Source: Riemerella anatipestifer_E
Lineage (GTDB): Bacteria > Bacteroidota > Bacteroidia > Flavobacteriales > Weeksellaceae
Reading direction: 5' to 3'
Length of the DNA: 64,000 nucleotides
Assembly (NCBI RefSeq): GCF_009932355.1
Contig: NZ_LEKU01000010.1
Span: forward strand, 31,344-95,343
Positions 52,562 to 62,231 of this stretch are shown here, one piece after another; within the stretch, counting starts at the first letter, position 1; each line of letters opens with the position of its first letter. The notes under the pieces were generated by a model, which was not told the DNA's origin, ran no database searches, and saw nothing but the letters and a program-made list of their open reading frames with translations. Position numbers and translations under genes: made by a program.

Positions 52562-53740
52562 ATGAAAGAAGTATTTATAGTATCGGCAGTAAGAACACCG
52601 ATGGGAAGTTTTCTAGGTTCGTTATCTAATATACCTGCACCACAATTGGGGGCAACAGCTATTAAGGGAGCTTTAGCCAAAATAAATTTAGACCCTAAAG
52701 AAGTTCAGGAAGTTTACATGGGGAATGTATTACAAGCAGGAGAGGGGCAAGCACCTGCTAGGCAAGCAGCTTTGGGAGCAGGACTTTCTAAGGAAACACC
52801 GTGTACTACTATCAATAAAGTTTGTGCTTCTGGTATGAAAGCCGTGATGATGGCAACACAAGCGATAAAGGCGGGAGATGCTGATGTAGTAGTAGCAGGA
52901 GGTATGGAGAATATGAGTTTGGTGCCTCATTATTATAATGCTAGACAAGCGGTAAAATTAGGTGATGTAAAAATGCAGGACGGAATGGTTCTGGACGGAC
53001 TTACCGATGTGTATAATAAAGTACATATGGGCGTATGTGCAGAGAAATGTGCTTCGGAATATGGTTTTTCTAGGGAGGCTCAAGATAAATTTGCGGTACA
53101 ATCTTACCAACGGGCAGCCAATGCTTGGAAAGAAGGTAAGTTCTCAGATGAAATAGTACCAGTGGAAATTCCACAAAGGAAGGGTGAACCCATTCTCTTT
53201 ACCGAAGACGAAGAGTATAAAAATGTGAATTTTGATAGGATACCTGCCTTACCAACGGTATTCCAAAGAGAAAACGGTACTGTAACAGCGGCTAACGCTT
53301 CTACACTTAATGATGGTGCTTCTGCTCTTATTCTGATGTCTAAAGAAAAAATGGGAGAACTAGGATTAAAACCTTTGGCTAAAATTATAGGTTATGCAGA
53401 TGTAGCACAAGAGCCAGAATGGTTTACAACAGCACCAGCTAAAGCCTTACCAAAAGCCTTAGATAAAGCAGGTGTTAGTCTGTCAGAGGTAGATTTTTTT
53501 GAGTTCAACGAGGCATTTTCTGTGGTAGGTTTGGCAAATAATAAAATTCTTGGTTTAGATGAGTCTAAGGTTAATGTAAATGGAGGAGCAGTGGCATTAG
53601 GACACCCTCTAGGAAGTTCGGGTTCTAGAATTTTGGTTACACTCATCAATGTACTTAAGCAGAATAATGGTAAAATAGGAGCGGCGGCTATCTGTAACGG
53701 AGGTGGTGGTGCTTCTGCTCTAGTGATAGAGAATTGCTAG
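52562..53740 (+). CDS. Acetyl-CoA acetyltransferase (thiolase)
   Basis: The 392-residue protein has the acylated Cys88 in INKVCASGMKA, His in GGAVALGHPLG (about 348) and Cys378 in ICNGGGGAS. The length matches degradative or biosynthetic thiolase II. It condenses or cleaves acetoacetyl-CoA, or a longer 3-ketoacyl-CoA. The gene stands alone between non-coding gaps. Confidence 0.93.
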   Translation: MKEVFIVSAVRTPMGSFLGSLSNIPAPQLGATAIKGALAKINLDPKEVQEVYMGNVLQAGEGQAPARQAALGAGLSKETPCTTINKVCASGMKAVMMATQAIKAGDADVVVAGGMENMSLVPHYYNARQAVKLGDVKMQDGMVLDGLTDVYNKVHMGVCAEKCASEYGFSREAQDKFAVQSYQRAANAWKEGKFSDEIVPVEIPQRKGEPILFTEDEEYKNVNFDRIPALPTVFQRENGTVTAANASTLNDGASALILMSKEKMGELGLKPLAKIIGYADVAQEPEWFTTAPAKALPKALDKAGVSLSEVDFFEFNEAFSVVGLANNKILGLDESKVNVNGGAVALGHPLGSSGSRILVTLINVLKQNNGKIGAAAICNGGGGASALVIENC

Positions 53741-53766
53741 TATTTGCTATTGTTATAGTTGATTAT

Positions 53767-53828
53767 AAAAACCATTAAGAATAAATAATACGATTTATAT
53801 CTAAGTTCTTAATGGTTTTGTTATTTTT
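53767..53828 (+). terminator. Long terminator after thiolase gene
   Basis: AAAACCATTAAGAA (53768-53781) pairs with TTCTTAATGGTTTT (53806-53819), with extra pairing inside. It is followed by GTTATTTTTG, which also matches a -7 box for the next gene. Confidence 0.7.
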
Positions 53829-53851
53829 GCGAGATTAAATTTAGTTATAGT

Positions 53852-55330
53852 ATGTCAAACATAAAGGAAAATCAACCTAGTAAAAATATTAAAAATAATC
53901 CTAAAGTAATGAGAGCTTGGGCGGTGTATGACTGGGCTAATTCTGTATATTCTTTAGTGATTACTTCTACTATTTTTCCGATTTATTATAGTATTATTAC
54001 TACAGCTTACGAAAAGAATGAATATATAAGTGAAACAGGGCAATGGGTAAAAGTACCTGTAAGAAATAGTATTAAAATATTTGGGGAAAATTATCATCCA
54101 GATGCTATTTATGGATATTCGCTTACCATTTCTTTTCTTATAGTAGTTTTCTTATCGCCCATATTATCTTCTTTGGCGGATACTATCGGTAATAAAAAAT
54201 CTTTTTTGCAGTTTTTCTGTTATTTAGGAGCAACTTCGTGTATGGGTTTAGCAATGTTTGTTAATATGCATACGGTATTTTTAGGACTTCTTTTTAGTAT
54301 TACTGCTAGTGTAGGATTTTGGGGGAGTTTGGTTTTTTATAACTCATTTCTACCAGATATTGCCACACCAGATAAGCAAGATGCACTTTCCGCAAGAGGT
54401 TATGTCTATGGTTATATTGGCTCTGTAATATTGGTGATTATATGCTTATTACTCATTCAAGTTCTAGCCGAAACACCTAAACAAGCCCTGATAATGACGC
54501 GTGTAAGTTTCTTACTTACAGGAGCATGGTGGTTTGGTTTTTCATATTACACATTTAAGCATTTACCGAAGTTTGGGAATGTTAAAGAGCAGCTACCTAA
54601 AGATTTAGTACTTCTAAATTTAAAGAATGTTTTTAAAAGCCATAAAGAACAAGGTGGTTTTTGGGCGGTTTTTAAAAGTAATATTATCTTCTACATAGAG
54701 ATTGTAAAAGAGAGTTTTAGAGAGTTACACAAGGTTGGGACACAACTATTTAAAACGCCTAACCTTAAGTTTTTTCTTACTAGTTTTTTCTTTTATAGTG
54801 TAGGGATGCAAACCATTTTCCTAATGGCGACTTTGTTCGGAAAAAGCGAAATTAACTTGCCTCAAGAAAAACTTATTTTAGTTCTTTTAGTTATTCAGAT
54901 TGAAGCGATTATGGGAGCTGTATTGTTTTCTAGATTATCTAAAAAGATAGGCAATAAAAATGTGATTTCGATAGCCGTTTTCCTGTGGATTGTAGCGTGC
55001 GTAGCAGCGTATATGATAGACAAGCATAGCCCTGATGCAGAATATAAATTCTACGGAGTTGCAGGTATTATTGGTTTGGTAATGGGTGGTTTACAAGCAA
55101 TGTCTCGTTCCACATATTCTAAGCTATTGCCAGAAAATGGTATGGAAAATACAACCTATTTCAGTTTTTATGATGTTTTAGAGAAGGTAGCTATTATTTT
55201 AGGAACATTTATTTTTGCGACTCTTATAGAGCATTTTAATAATATGAGATATGCAGCTTTGTCTATGGTTGTTTTCTTTTTCTTGGGGATTGTATTTATA
55301 AGATTCTTGAACGGAAAAAAGGTTGGTTAG
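53852..55330 (+). CDS. MFS transporter, UMF1/Atg22-like
   Basis: The 492-residue protein has about 12 transmembrane segments. It begins with VMRAWAVYDWANSVYSLVIT, the typical start of the UMF1 family of MFS proteins, and has the loop LADTIGNKKSFLQ and GLVMGGLQAMSRSTYSKLLP. Related proteins export amino acids or other metabolites; substrate not known here. A TATTTTTG box at 53822-53829 precedes it. Confidence 0.88.
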   Translation: MSNIKENQPSKNIKNNPKVMRAWAVYDWANSVYSLVITSTIFPIYYSIITTAYEKNEYISETGQWVKVPVRNSIKIFGENYHPDAIYGYSLTISFLIVVFLSPILSSLADTIGNKKSFLQFFCYLGATSCMGLAMFVNMHTVFLGLLFSITASVGFWGSLVFYNSFLPDIATPDKQDALSARGYVYGYIGSVILVIICLLLIQVLAETPKQALIMTRVSFLLTGAWWFGFSYYTFKHLPKFGNVKEQLPKDLVLLNLKNVFKSHKEQGGFWAVFKSNIIFYIEIVKESFRELHKVGTQLFKTPNLKFFLTSFFFYSVGMQTIFLMATLFGKSEINLPQEKLILVLLVIQIEAIMGAVLFSRLSKKIGNKNVISIAVFLWIVACVAAYMIDKHSPDAEYKFYGVAGIIGLVMGGLQAMSRSTYSKLLPENGMENTTYFSFYDVLEKVAIILGTFIFATLIEHFNNMRYAALSMVVFFFLGIVFIRFLNGKKVG

Positions 55331-55351
55331 TATTTAATAAGATACATAATA

Positions 55352-55386
55352 AAAAAATCGCTCCGTAATTTACGGAGCGATTTTTG
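55352..55386. terminator. Bidirectional terminator
   Basis: A perfect stem AAAATCGCTCCGTA / TACGGAGCGATTTT (about 55354-55384), with A and T runs, lies between the convergent MFS and lipoprotein genes. Confidence 0.9.
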
Positions 55387-55405
55387 TTATAATAAATTCC
55401 AGATA

Positions 55406-55999
55406 TTAGAAAGTGTAAACTTCTGTATTGGTTTCACTTAATACTTCGGTTGCTTCAGCTTTATTAGGCTCTTTGGAAGCATCTAATAACGAAGGATTGC
55501 TAGGATAAGTTCCGTTATTGAATGTTAGTGTTTTCCAGCCTTCCCTATCTTGAACAGATAATACCTTCCAGCCATTTTCTTCTTTAGACTGTACCCAGAA
55601 TGGAGGTGTAGTAACAGTAAACGTGGTAATAGGCTTTAAATCATTTTGTAAAAGCAACACGGTACAACCACCACTACCACAAAAAGAAGAAGAGGTTAGA
55701 TGTACAAAAATTTCATTCTTGCCATCATTGTTTAAATCTACTTGAGCTAACTTAAACTTTTTATCTTCTGGTGCAATGGTTTTAGCATCTTCTTTTGTTA
55801 AAAAACTATTGTTAAGATAGTCTTTCACTCTGAGAGCTAAATTCTCATCAGTTTCGGTAGCAAGAGAATCGGTCACAGAAGTCTGCTCTGTAGTAGATAC
55901 AGAGTCATTGGTAACTGTTTCTGTTACTTTGTTTTTATCTGTGTTACAAGAGAATAATACTAATGCCGCAACAGGCAATAAAACATTTTTGATTTTCAT
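55406..55999 (-). CDS. Lipoprotein of unknown function with calcium-loop-like segment
   Basis: The protein is 197 residues from the ATG at 55999, starting MKIKNVLLPVAALVLFSCN with a lipobox (LFSC). A Thr/Ser-rich spacer (25-50) follows. DLNNDGKNEIFVHL resembles FG-GAP/EF-hand-like calcium loops, and FCGSGGCTVLLLQ follows it. The end is acidic. No specific function. It lies on the minus strand ahead of the LuxE-like gene, transcribed last in that cluster. Confidence 0.75.
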   Translation of the reverse strand: MKIKNVLLPVAALVLFSCNTDKNKVTETVTNDSVSTTEQTSVTDSLATETDENLALRVKDYLNNSFLTKEDAKTIAPEDKKFKLAQVDLNNDGKNEIFVHLTSSSFCGSGGCTVLLLQNDLKPITTFTVTTPPFWVQSKEENGWKVLSVQDREGWKTLTFNNGTYPSNPSLLDASKEPNKAEATEVLSETNTEVYTF

Positions 56000-56056
56000 A
56001 ATTGAGTTTAATTTTATTGGTTGGGAAAGTTTCAAAAATAATGCCAAAGTTTGAAC

Positions 56057-57043
56057 CTAAGAAACTAAAAGACTACAACCTCTAATGTCAGAATGGTCTA
56101 TCCTTCCCAAAACCTGAAAATAATTTTGGGTTATTTTACCTAAATCTTGTGTAGCAATAAAACTACAACTATGGCGGTTGGCCAAATCTATAATGTTAAT
56201 AGCTCCTGTTCTCCCATTTTCAACATACGAAAGAGGGTCTTCTGTATTACGAATTAAAATCCTCATCCAATGAGGTGTTTGGTAAAGATTATCTCCTAGC
56301 GAATAGGCTTGAGACAGAAGTTCTGTCATAGAGTATTCCGAATAAATTTTCTGAGTTTTAAACCCTTCCTTCAGAATGTTAAGAAGTTCGTCTTTAGTCA
56401 TTTCTTCTTTTCTTCCTTTCATGCCACCAGTTTCTATTATAGTAAGGTGTTGATGATAAGAAAGTTCCCATTTGTTATCCGCTAAGGTATCCAAAAAATC
56501 AAGTAAGGCAAACGAAACTCCAAAGAGAATTACCTTTTTATTTTGTTGTTGTAAATCATTAAGAAGTTTGTACAGCTCCTGATGGTTGTATAAAAAATAG
56601 CCGTTTTCTTCTTTAGATGAGGTTTTCATTAGAAAATCAACCATATAAACTAAAGATGAGTTTTGGCGTTCTAGATAATTGGGTAGCAATCCTAAAAAAA
56701 CAAAATCTTCGGGAGTGCCTATAAATTGTTTAAAACTTTTATAAATGCTATGTTGATATAACTCTTCATTCGCAATCCAATGTTTAGATAAATTCATCTG
56801 GGTAGTGCCTGAACTTTGGAAATATAAAGAAGGTGTTAATCCTTTTTCTAACACTGTATGATTTTTAAACATTTCTATTGGTAGAAAAGGAATTTCTTCT
56901 ATATGCTCTATTTTTTTAGGATTGACATTGAGAAAATCCACGAATTTCTGATAAATTTCTACCTTTTCATATTGGTACAAAAAGGTTTCTATACAGGCGT
57001 CTTTAAAAGCTTTTTCTGTGTTAATATCAAAAATAGAAAGCAT
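56057..57043 (-). CDS. LuxE-like acyl-protein synthetase
   Basis: The protein is 328 residues from the ATG at 57043. It has the ANL-like nucleotide loop FQSSGTTQMN (near residue 100), and GMKGRKEEMTKDELLN and KIYSEYSMTELLSQAYS further on, as in the LuxE/PaaK-type adenylating family. LuxE activates fatty acids in luminous bacteria, but non-luminous Bacteroidota carry homologues of unknown acyl substrate. No luxCD genes are near. The ribokinase-like gene ends 14 bases upstream, so they are probably co-transcribed. Confidence 0.8.
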   Translation of the reverse strand: MLSIFDINTEKAFKDACIETFLYQYEKVEIYQKFVDFLNVNPKKIEHIEEIPFLPIEMFKNHTVLEKGLTPSLYFQSSGTTQMNLSKHWIANEELYQHSIYKSFKQFIGTPEDFVFLGLLPNYLERQNSSLVYMVDFLMKTSSKEENGYFLYNHQELYKLLNDLQQQNKKVILFGVSFALLDFLDTLADNKWELSYHQHLTIIETGGMKGRKEEMTKDELLNILKEGFKTQKIYSEYSMTELLSQAYSLGDNLYQTPHWMRILIRNTEDPLSYVENGRTGAINIIDLANRHSCSFIATQDLGKITQNYFQVLGRIDHSDIRGCSLLVS

Positions 57044-57056
57044 CAATAAATGTTTT

Positions 57057-57950
57057 TTAAGCCAAATTAAAATCCTTTAAATAAGGTAGCCCTTTTTGTG
57101 AACCTCTATGCTGAGATACTTTTAGTGAGACATCGTTGCCAAATTTCACACATTCGTTGATGGGATTTCCATGACATAGAGCAACAGCAAATCCTGAAGT
57201 AAAGGCATCACCCATTCCCATTCTGTAAGCCGCTTCTTCTGGGTCGTTACGGAAATATTTCATTTCAGAACCATTGTAGTAAATGGTAGAATTGGTATCA
57301 TCTCTTACAAAAAGTTTATTAGGTAATTTTTGTAAAACTGCATCTCTGTGGTCATCTCCAAAAAGCGTAGATAAGTCGTTGCTTTTAGCGACTATGAAAC
57401 TAGCGTACTCTACTAACTTCTTAGAAAGTGGTCTTGCGGGAGCGGCATATATACCGAGTTTGGTGCCATTTTTTTTGCAAAGCTCTAACACTTTTTCTAT
57501 AACTGTATCCGTGATTTCTAGTTGAACCAAAACTAAATCAGCGGTTTCAAACAGGTGTTTGGGATTTTCTAGATGTTTAGGACTCAAAGCATAGTTAGCT
57601 GATGGGACTACAACAATGGCATTTTTACCTTTAGAAGTGGTAACATATGCTGTGCCAGTTTCTATATCAGGGTCTTCTACAACAAACCCTACATTTACAT
57701 TTTCTTCTACAAGATTTCTTAATATTTGTTGACCGTAAGGGTCCATACCTACACATCCTACAAAGTAAACACTAGCCCCTAGTCTTGCAGTTCCTACGGC
57801 CTGATTAGCACCTTTTCCACCGAAGAAATTTTCGGAGGAGTTAGCCATCACCGTTTCTCCCAACTCAGGATAGTGTTCTGTTTTTAAAACCAAATCCACA
57901 GATGAGCTTCCTACTACAAGGATTCTAGGTTGTTCTTTACTAAGTTTCAT
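57057..57950 (-). CDS. Ribokinase-like sugar kinase (PfkB family)
   Basis: The 297-residue protein has the PfkB signatures FFGGKGANQAVGTARLGA (about 42-59) and GMGDAFTSGFAVAL, with the catalytic Asp near 250. The GGKGANQA pattern favours ribokinase over fructokinase, but sugar specificity is not certain. It lies between a DUF4241 gene and the LuxE-like gene, with no sugar-transport genes nearby. Confidence 0.85.
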   Translation of the reverse strand: MKLSKEQPRILVVGSSSVDLVLKTEHYPELGETVMANSSENFFGGKGANQAVGTARLGASVYFVGCVGMDPYGQQILRNLVEENVNVGFVVEDPDIETGTAYVTTSKGKNAIVVVPSANYALSPKHLENPKHLFETADLVLVQLEITDTVIEKVLELCKKNGTKLGIYAAPARPLSKKLVEYASFIVAKSNDLSTLFGDDHRDAVLQKLPNKLFVRDDTNSTIYYNGSEMKYFRNDPEEAAYRMGMGDAFTSGFAVALCHGNPINECVKFGNDVSLKVSQHRGSQKGLPYLKDFNLA

Positions 57951-57965
57951 ATTTGTTGTAATTTT

Positions 57966-58607
57966 TTAGTCAACTTGTATTTCTATAAATTCTGAAATAA
58001 TTTTTACGGGTTGATGGTTTTCATTAAAACCTATATACGAGGCATAAAAACCTTCTCCGTAGCCCGTTTCAAAAGCGATAATATTATTCTTATGCTGCTC
58101 GTTAGGTATCAAAGAAGCAAATTGGTCTATAGCTCCGCTTTCATCAAAAAAATGAGTGTGGAAAAATTCTTCATAAATACCCATAAAATCATCGCCTTTC
58201 TTTTGGAATAATTCTAGTTCTAACTGATTAAGATATTTCTGGGTGTCTTTATCCATAAGACAGCCCATTCCTGTTTCTACTGGGAAACCAAAGATTTCAT
58301 CTTCTTTTAAGTCTTTAATGTTTTGCCCGTTGCATACGGCAAGTTCCCATTTAGAAACGGTTTCCTCGGAGAATGCAATCTCTACATAGGCGATGCAGTT
58401 ACTCGCCTGTTCTTTATGTATTAAAACAGGAAATTCACCTTTTGGAAAAATGAAACTAAAAGGCTCTTTATCAGGTGTGATGAGTGGGTCGCAAGCAACT
58501 AGCTCTCCAGAGGAAAGGTGTATCATTCCGCCATTGAAAGTTTCTAGCAGAGGACTTTCTACAAATGGCTTAGAAAATAGTTTTGCGATGTTTTTAATGT
58601 GATTCAT
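57966..58607 (-). CDS. DUF4241 protein
   Basis: The 213-residue protein has the DUF4241 pattern: LSSGELVACDPLITPDKEP, FPVLIHKE, YVEIAFSE, the cysteine-containing VETGMGCLMD, and ETGYGEGFYASYIGF. The family has no known activity; members often occur near immunity or toxin genes, but none are seen here. It starts 6 bases after the valS stop codon. Confidence 0.82.
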   Translation of the reverse strand: MNHIKNIAKLFSKPFVESPLLETFNGGMIHLSSGELVACDPLITPDKEPFSFIFPKGEFPVLIHKEQASNCIAYVEIAFSEETVSKWELAVCNGQNIKDLKEDEIFGFPVETGMGCLMDKDTQKYLNQLELELFQKKGDDFMGIYEEFFHTHFFDESGAIDQFASLIPNEQHKNNIIAFETGYGEGFYASYIGFNENHQPVKIISEFIEIQVD

Positions 58608-58613
58608 TATTTT

Positions 58614-61232
58614 TTATCCCAGTGTTTTTAATTTTTCTTCTAAAAGGGCTATTTTGTCTTGAGCATCTTTTTGTTTTTTTCGTTCCATTTCTACCACCTT
58701 TTCAGGAGCTCCACTAACGAATTTTTCGTTGCTTAGCTTTTTCTCAACAGAAGCTAAGAATCCTTTAAGATAAGAAAGTTCCTCCTCTGTTTTCTTTTTC
58801 TCTTCTTCCAAATCAAGTGTTTCACTAAGCGGTATGGAAAGCTCTGTAGAACCCACTAAGAAAGAGAAGCTCGGTTTGTCTGTTTTTTCATTGAAATAAA
58901 TATCAGAGACATTAGCCAATTTCTTTATAAGTGCTTCGTTGCTGTTTTCGAGAGCATTGGTATAGAGTTCTACGGTTTCTTTAGGAGAAATACCTTTGCT
59001 TTGTCTGTAGTTTCTCACGCCAGAAATCCACTCTTTAGCAATATCAAATTGGTTGGTAATATTTACATCAAATTCTGATGCTTCTTTCTGCTGAGCGATA
59101 ATGAGGGCTTCGTCTGTATTTCTTGAAGTAATATTTTGCCAAAGTTCCTCGGTTAAGAAAGGCATAAAAGGGTGGAGCAATTTCATCAACTCCTCAAAAT
59201 AAACAATAGTTTTGTCGTAAACCTCCTTAGAAATGCCTTCGCTGTAATTCGGTTTAATGGCTTCCAAATACCAAGAACAGAAATCGTCCCAAATTAATTT
59301 ATAAATAAGATGTAAGGCGTCTGAAATTCTGAATTTTTCAAACTGCTCGTTAATCTCTTTTACGGTTTTATCTAATAAATGACCAAACCATTCTATCGTT
59401 TGGTTTTCAACTGCACCAGCTGGTTTGTCCTCTTGTTTCCAACCTTGTACGAGACGGAAAGCATTCCATATTTTAGTAGCAAAATTTCGCCCTTGTAGCA
59501 TTAAGTCTTCGTCGAATAGAAGGTCGTTTCCAGCCGCAGAACTCAACAGAATTCCCACTCTTACGCTGTCTGCACCGTATTTGTCAATTAGTTCTATTGG
59601 GTCAGGTGAATTGCCTAAGGATTTAGACATTTTGCGTCTTTGTTTATCCCTTACAATCCCTGTGAAATACACATTTTTAAAAGGAACTTTACCTCTCCAT
59701 TCCAATCCTGCCATAATCATTCTGGCCACCCAAAAGAAAATAATGTCTGGACCTGTAACGAGGTCGGTAGTAGGATAATAATAGTTGATTTCTTCGCTGT
59801 TAGGGTCTAATAATCCGTCAAATACGGACATTGGCCACAGCCAAGAAGAGAACCAAGTATCCAAAGCGTCTTCGTCTTGTTTTAAGTCGGCAAGGCTTAG
59901 ATTTGGATTTTGAGCTTTTTCTCTTGCTAATTCCAATGCTTTTTCAGCGTTTTCTGCCACTACAAAATCGTTTTCGCCTTCTCCGTAGTAGTAGGCAGGG
60001 ATTTGTTGTCCCCACCAAAGCTGACGAGAGATATTCCAATCTCGGATGTTTTCCATCCAATATTTATAGGTGTTTTTAAATTTATCAGGATAGAATTTAA
60101 TCTCGTCGCTCATCACCACCTCTAAAGCAGGTTTTGCAATTTCGGACATTTTTAAGAACCATTGTTGAGAGATTTTAGGCTCTATCACCGCTCCTGTTCT
60201 TTCAGAAGTTCCCACCTTGTTTACATAGTCTTCCGCCTTAGCGAGGAGACCTTTCTCTTCCAACTCTTTTGCAATTTCTTTACGAACTACGAAACGGTCT
60301 TTTCCTTCGTAGTGCATTCCGTGATGATTTAGTTTACCATCATCATCAATAGCATCAATGATTTGAAGTTGATGTTTTTGACCAATTTCGTAATCATTAA
60401 CATCGTGGGCAGGCGTTATTTTTAAAGTTCCTGTTCCGAATTCAATGTCCACATATTCATCGGCAATAATTGGCACTGCACGATTAACGATAGGCACGAT
60501 AACGGTCTTGCCGATAAGTTTTTGGTAGCGTTCGTCGTTAGGGTTTACGCATACGGCCACATCACCGAAAATAGTTTCAGGACGCGTGGTAGCCACGGTA
60601 AGAAAATCTTGTGTTCCTTCAATTTGATATTTTAAGTGATACAGTTTTCCGTTTTGCTCTTTAAAGATAACTTCCTCATCTGAAATGTTGGTTTTGGCTT
60701 CTGGGTCCCAGTTAACCATACGGTAACCTCTGTAGATAAGCCCTTTGTTATATAAATCCACAAAAGACTTTATCACTTGTTCGGAGAGTTTATCCTCCAT
60801 TGTGAAGCGAGTCCTGTCCCAATCGCAAGAACAACCTAATTTTTTTAACTGCTCTAAAATTGTTCCGCCATATTTATGCGTCCATTCCCAAGCGTGTTTT
60901 AGGAATTCTTCACGAGAAATATCAGATTTGTTAATGCCTTCTGCTTTAAGTTTAGCCACAACTTTCGCCTCCGTAGCAATAGAGGCGTGGTCGGTTCCGG
61001 GAACCCAACAAGCATTGTAACCTCTCATTCTTGCTCGTCTAATCAACACATCTTGAATGGTATTATTAAGCATATGCCCCATATGCAAAATCCCCGTTAC
61101 ATTAGGTGGTGGAATGACAATGGTGTAGGGAGGTTTATGATTAGGTTCAGAATGAAAATAGTTGTTTTCTAACCAGTAGTTGTACCATTTTTGTTCGGTA
61201 GAAGAAGGGTTATATTTCTCTGAAATCTGCAT
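58614..61232 (-). CDS. valS: Valyl-tRNA synthetase
   Basis: The 872-residue class I synthetase has HMGH (50-53), KMSKS (about 531-535), an editing domain around TTRPETIFGDVAV, and a C-terminal coiled coil (about 810-872), as is usual for ValRS. Start and length agree with the family. Confidence 0.97.
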   Translation of the reverse strand: MQISEKYNPSSTEQKWYNYWLENNYFHSEPNHKPPYTIVIPPPNVTGILHMGHMLNNTIQDVLIRRARMRGYNACWVPGTDHASIATEAKVVAKLKAEGINKSDISREEFLKHAWEWTHKYGGTILEQLKKLGCSCDWDRTRFTMEDKLSEQVIKSFVDLYNKGLIYRGYRMVNWDPEAKTNISDEEVIFKEQNGKLYHLKYQIEGTQDFLTVATTRPETIFGDVAVCVNPNDERYQKLIGKTVIVPIVNRAVPIIADEYVDIEFGTGTLKITPAHDVNDYEIGQKHQLQIIDAIDDDGKLNHHGMHYEGKDRFVVRKEIAKELEEKGLLAKAEDYVNKVGTSERTGAVIEPKISQQWFLKMSEIAKPALEVVMSDEIKFYPDKFKNTYKYWMENIRDWNISRQLWWGQQIPAYYYGEGENDFVVAENAEKALELAREKAQNPNLSLADLKQDEDALDTWFSSWLWPMSVFDGLLDPNSEEINYYYPTTDLVTGPDIIFFWVARMIMAGLEWRGKVPFKNVYFTGIVRDKQRRKMSKSLGNSPDPIELIDKYGADSVRVGILLSSAAGNDLLFDEDLMLQGRNFATKIWNAFRLVQGWKQEDKPAGAVENQTIEWFGHLLDKTVKEINEQFEKFRISDALHLIYKLIWDDFCSWYLEAIKPNYSEGISKEVYDKTIVYFEELMKLLHPFMPFLTEELWQNITSRNTDEALIIAQQKEASEFDVNITNQFDIAKEWISGVRNYRQSKGISPKETVELYTNALENSNEALIKKLANVSDIYFNEKTDKPSFSFLVGSTELSIPLSETLDLEEEKKKTEEELSYLKGFLASVEKKLSNEKFVSGAPEKVVEMERKKQKDAQDKIALLEEKLKTLG

Positions 61233-61443
61233 ATTTTTAGTCTATTTATAATCGTTATTTTTGCTTTATTCTGCAAAAATAAGATAAAGATAATAAGGAA
61301 GCTAACTTTTTGATACAAATTTGTATGGAGAAAATTGTCGGAAAATAAATTCTAGTTTGGCGTGTAATTTGTAGGTAAGAGTGGAAAATAATCAAAGTTG
61401 AAAAATAATTTTAACTTTGCATAACTTTAAAAGTATAAGAATT

Positions 61444-61815
61444 ATGAAAAAGATTTTAACAGGGCTAGTTTTAGCGGTAGGTTTTATGGCTTCTGCCCAA
61501 ACTATTAGCTTCGATAAAACAACAGTAGATTATGGTAAAGTAGAAAAAGGTTCAGAAGGACACCGTTATTTTACAGTAACTAATACAGGTGATAAGCCTT
61601 TGGTAATTAGTAATGTAAAGGCATCTTGTGGGTGTACAACTCCAGAATGGGACAAAACACCTATTTTACCAGGTAAAACTTCTAAAATTAAAGTAGGTTA
61701 TAATACTAATTTAGTAAATCCATTCAAGAAACTTATAGAAGTTTTCTCTAACGACCCTAAAGCTAACAGAAGTGTTATTTGGATTCAGGGAGAAGTTGTG
61801 GAAACAAGTAAATAG
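61444..61815 (+). CDS. DUF1573 secreted protein
   Basis: The protein is 123 residues from the ATG at 61444. A signal peptide (MKKILTGLVLAVGFMASAQ) is followed by a single Ig-like domain with DYGKVEKGSEGHRYFTVTN, NVKASCGCTTPEWDK (conserved CGC motif) and LVNPFKKLIEVFSND. DUF1573 proteins are periplasmic or surface proteins of unknown role in Bacteroidota. A TAACTTTG box lies about 20 bases upstream of the ATG. Confidence 0.9.
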   Translation: MKKILTGLVLAVGFMASAQTISFDKTTVDYGKVEKGSEGHRYFTVTNTGDKPLVISNVKASCGCTTPEWDKTPILPGKTSKIKVGYNTNLVNPFKKLIEVFSNDPKANRSVIWIQGEVVETSK

Positions 61816-61849
61816 AAATATTTAGTATTAAAATAAAGGCATCTACATA

Positions 61850-62161
61850 CTATTTGACACCTCTATTTTTATTAGTTTTTTTCTTTTTCAATAAATGTTT
61901 ATTCTCCTTGAAAAAATTATGTATTTTTTCATTCATTGCTTCAACAGCATCAATTACTGTTCTTCTTTTCTTAAAATATTCGTAAATTAGTGGGTCAAAA
62001 AAATTATTTGCCATTTCATAATCATTAGTTCCCGCATATACATAAAAACGAAAACTATACAAATAAGTGGGCCAATCTTTTGGTTGATTTCTAAAATCAG
62101 TAGTTGCCTCCAAATATTCTATAAGCTCTTCTTTGGTTTTAAATGGTTCATCATCAGACAT
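61850..62161 (-). CDS. Hypothetical protein next to transposase
   Basis: The protein is 103 residues starting MSDDEPFKTKEELIEYLEAT, mostly helical, rich in Tyr and Phe in the middle (WPTYLYSFRFYVYAG) and strongly basic at the end (KKKKTNKNRGVK). I do not recognise it. It lies 70 bp downstream of the transposase gene on the same strand and could be a passenger of the same element or host DNA. Confidence 0.55.
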   Translation of the reverse strand: MSDDEPFKTKEELIEYLEATTDFRNQPKDWPTYLYSFRFYVYAGTNDYEMANNFFDPLIYEYFKKRRTVIDAVEAMNEKIHNFFKENKHLLKKKKTNKNRGVK

Positions 62162-62231
62162 AATAAATATATTTTTTGTTATATATTATTATTCCGTAAA
62201 TTATTACTTGAATAAGAAATCATAAAAAAAA

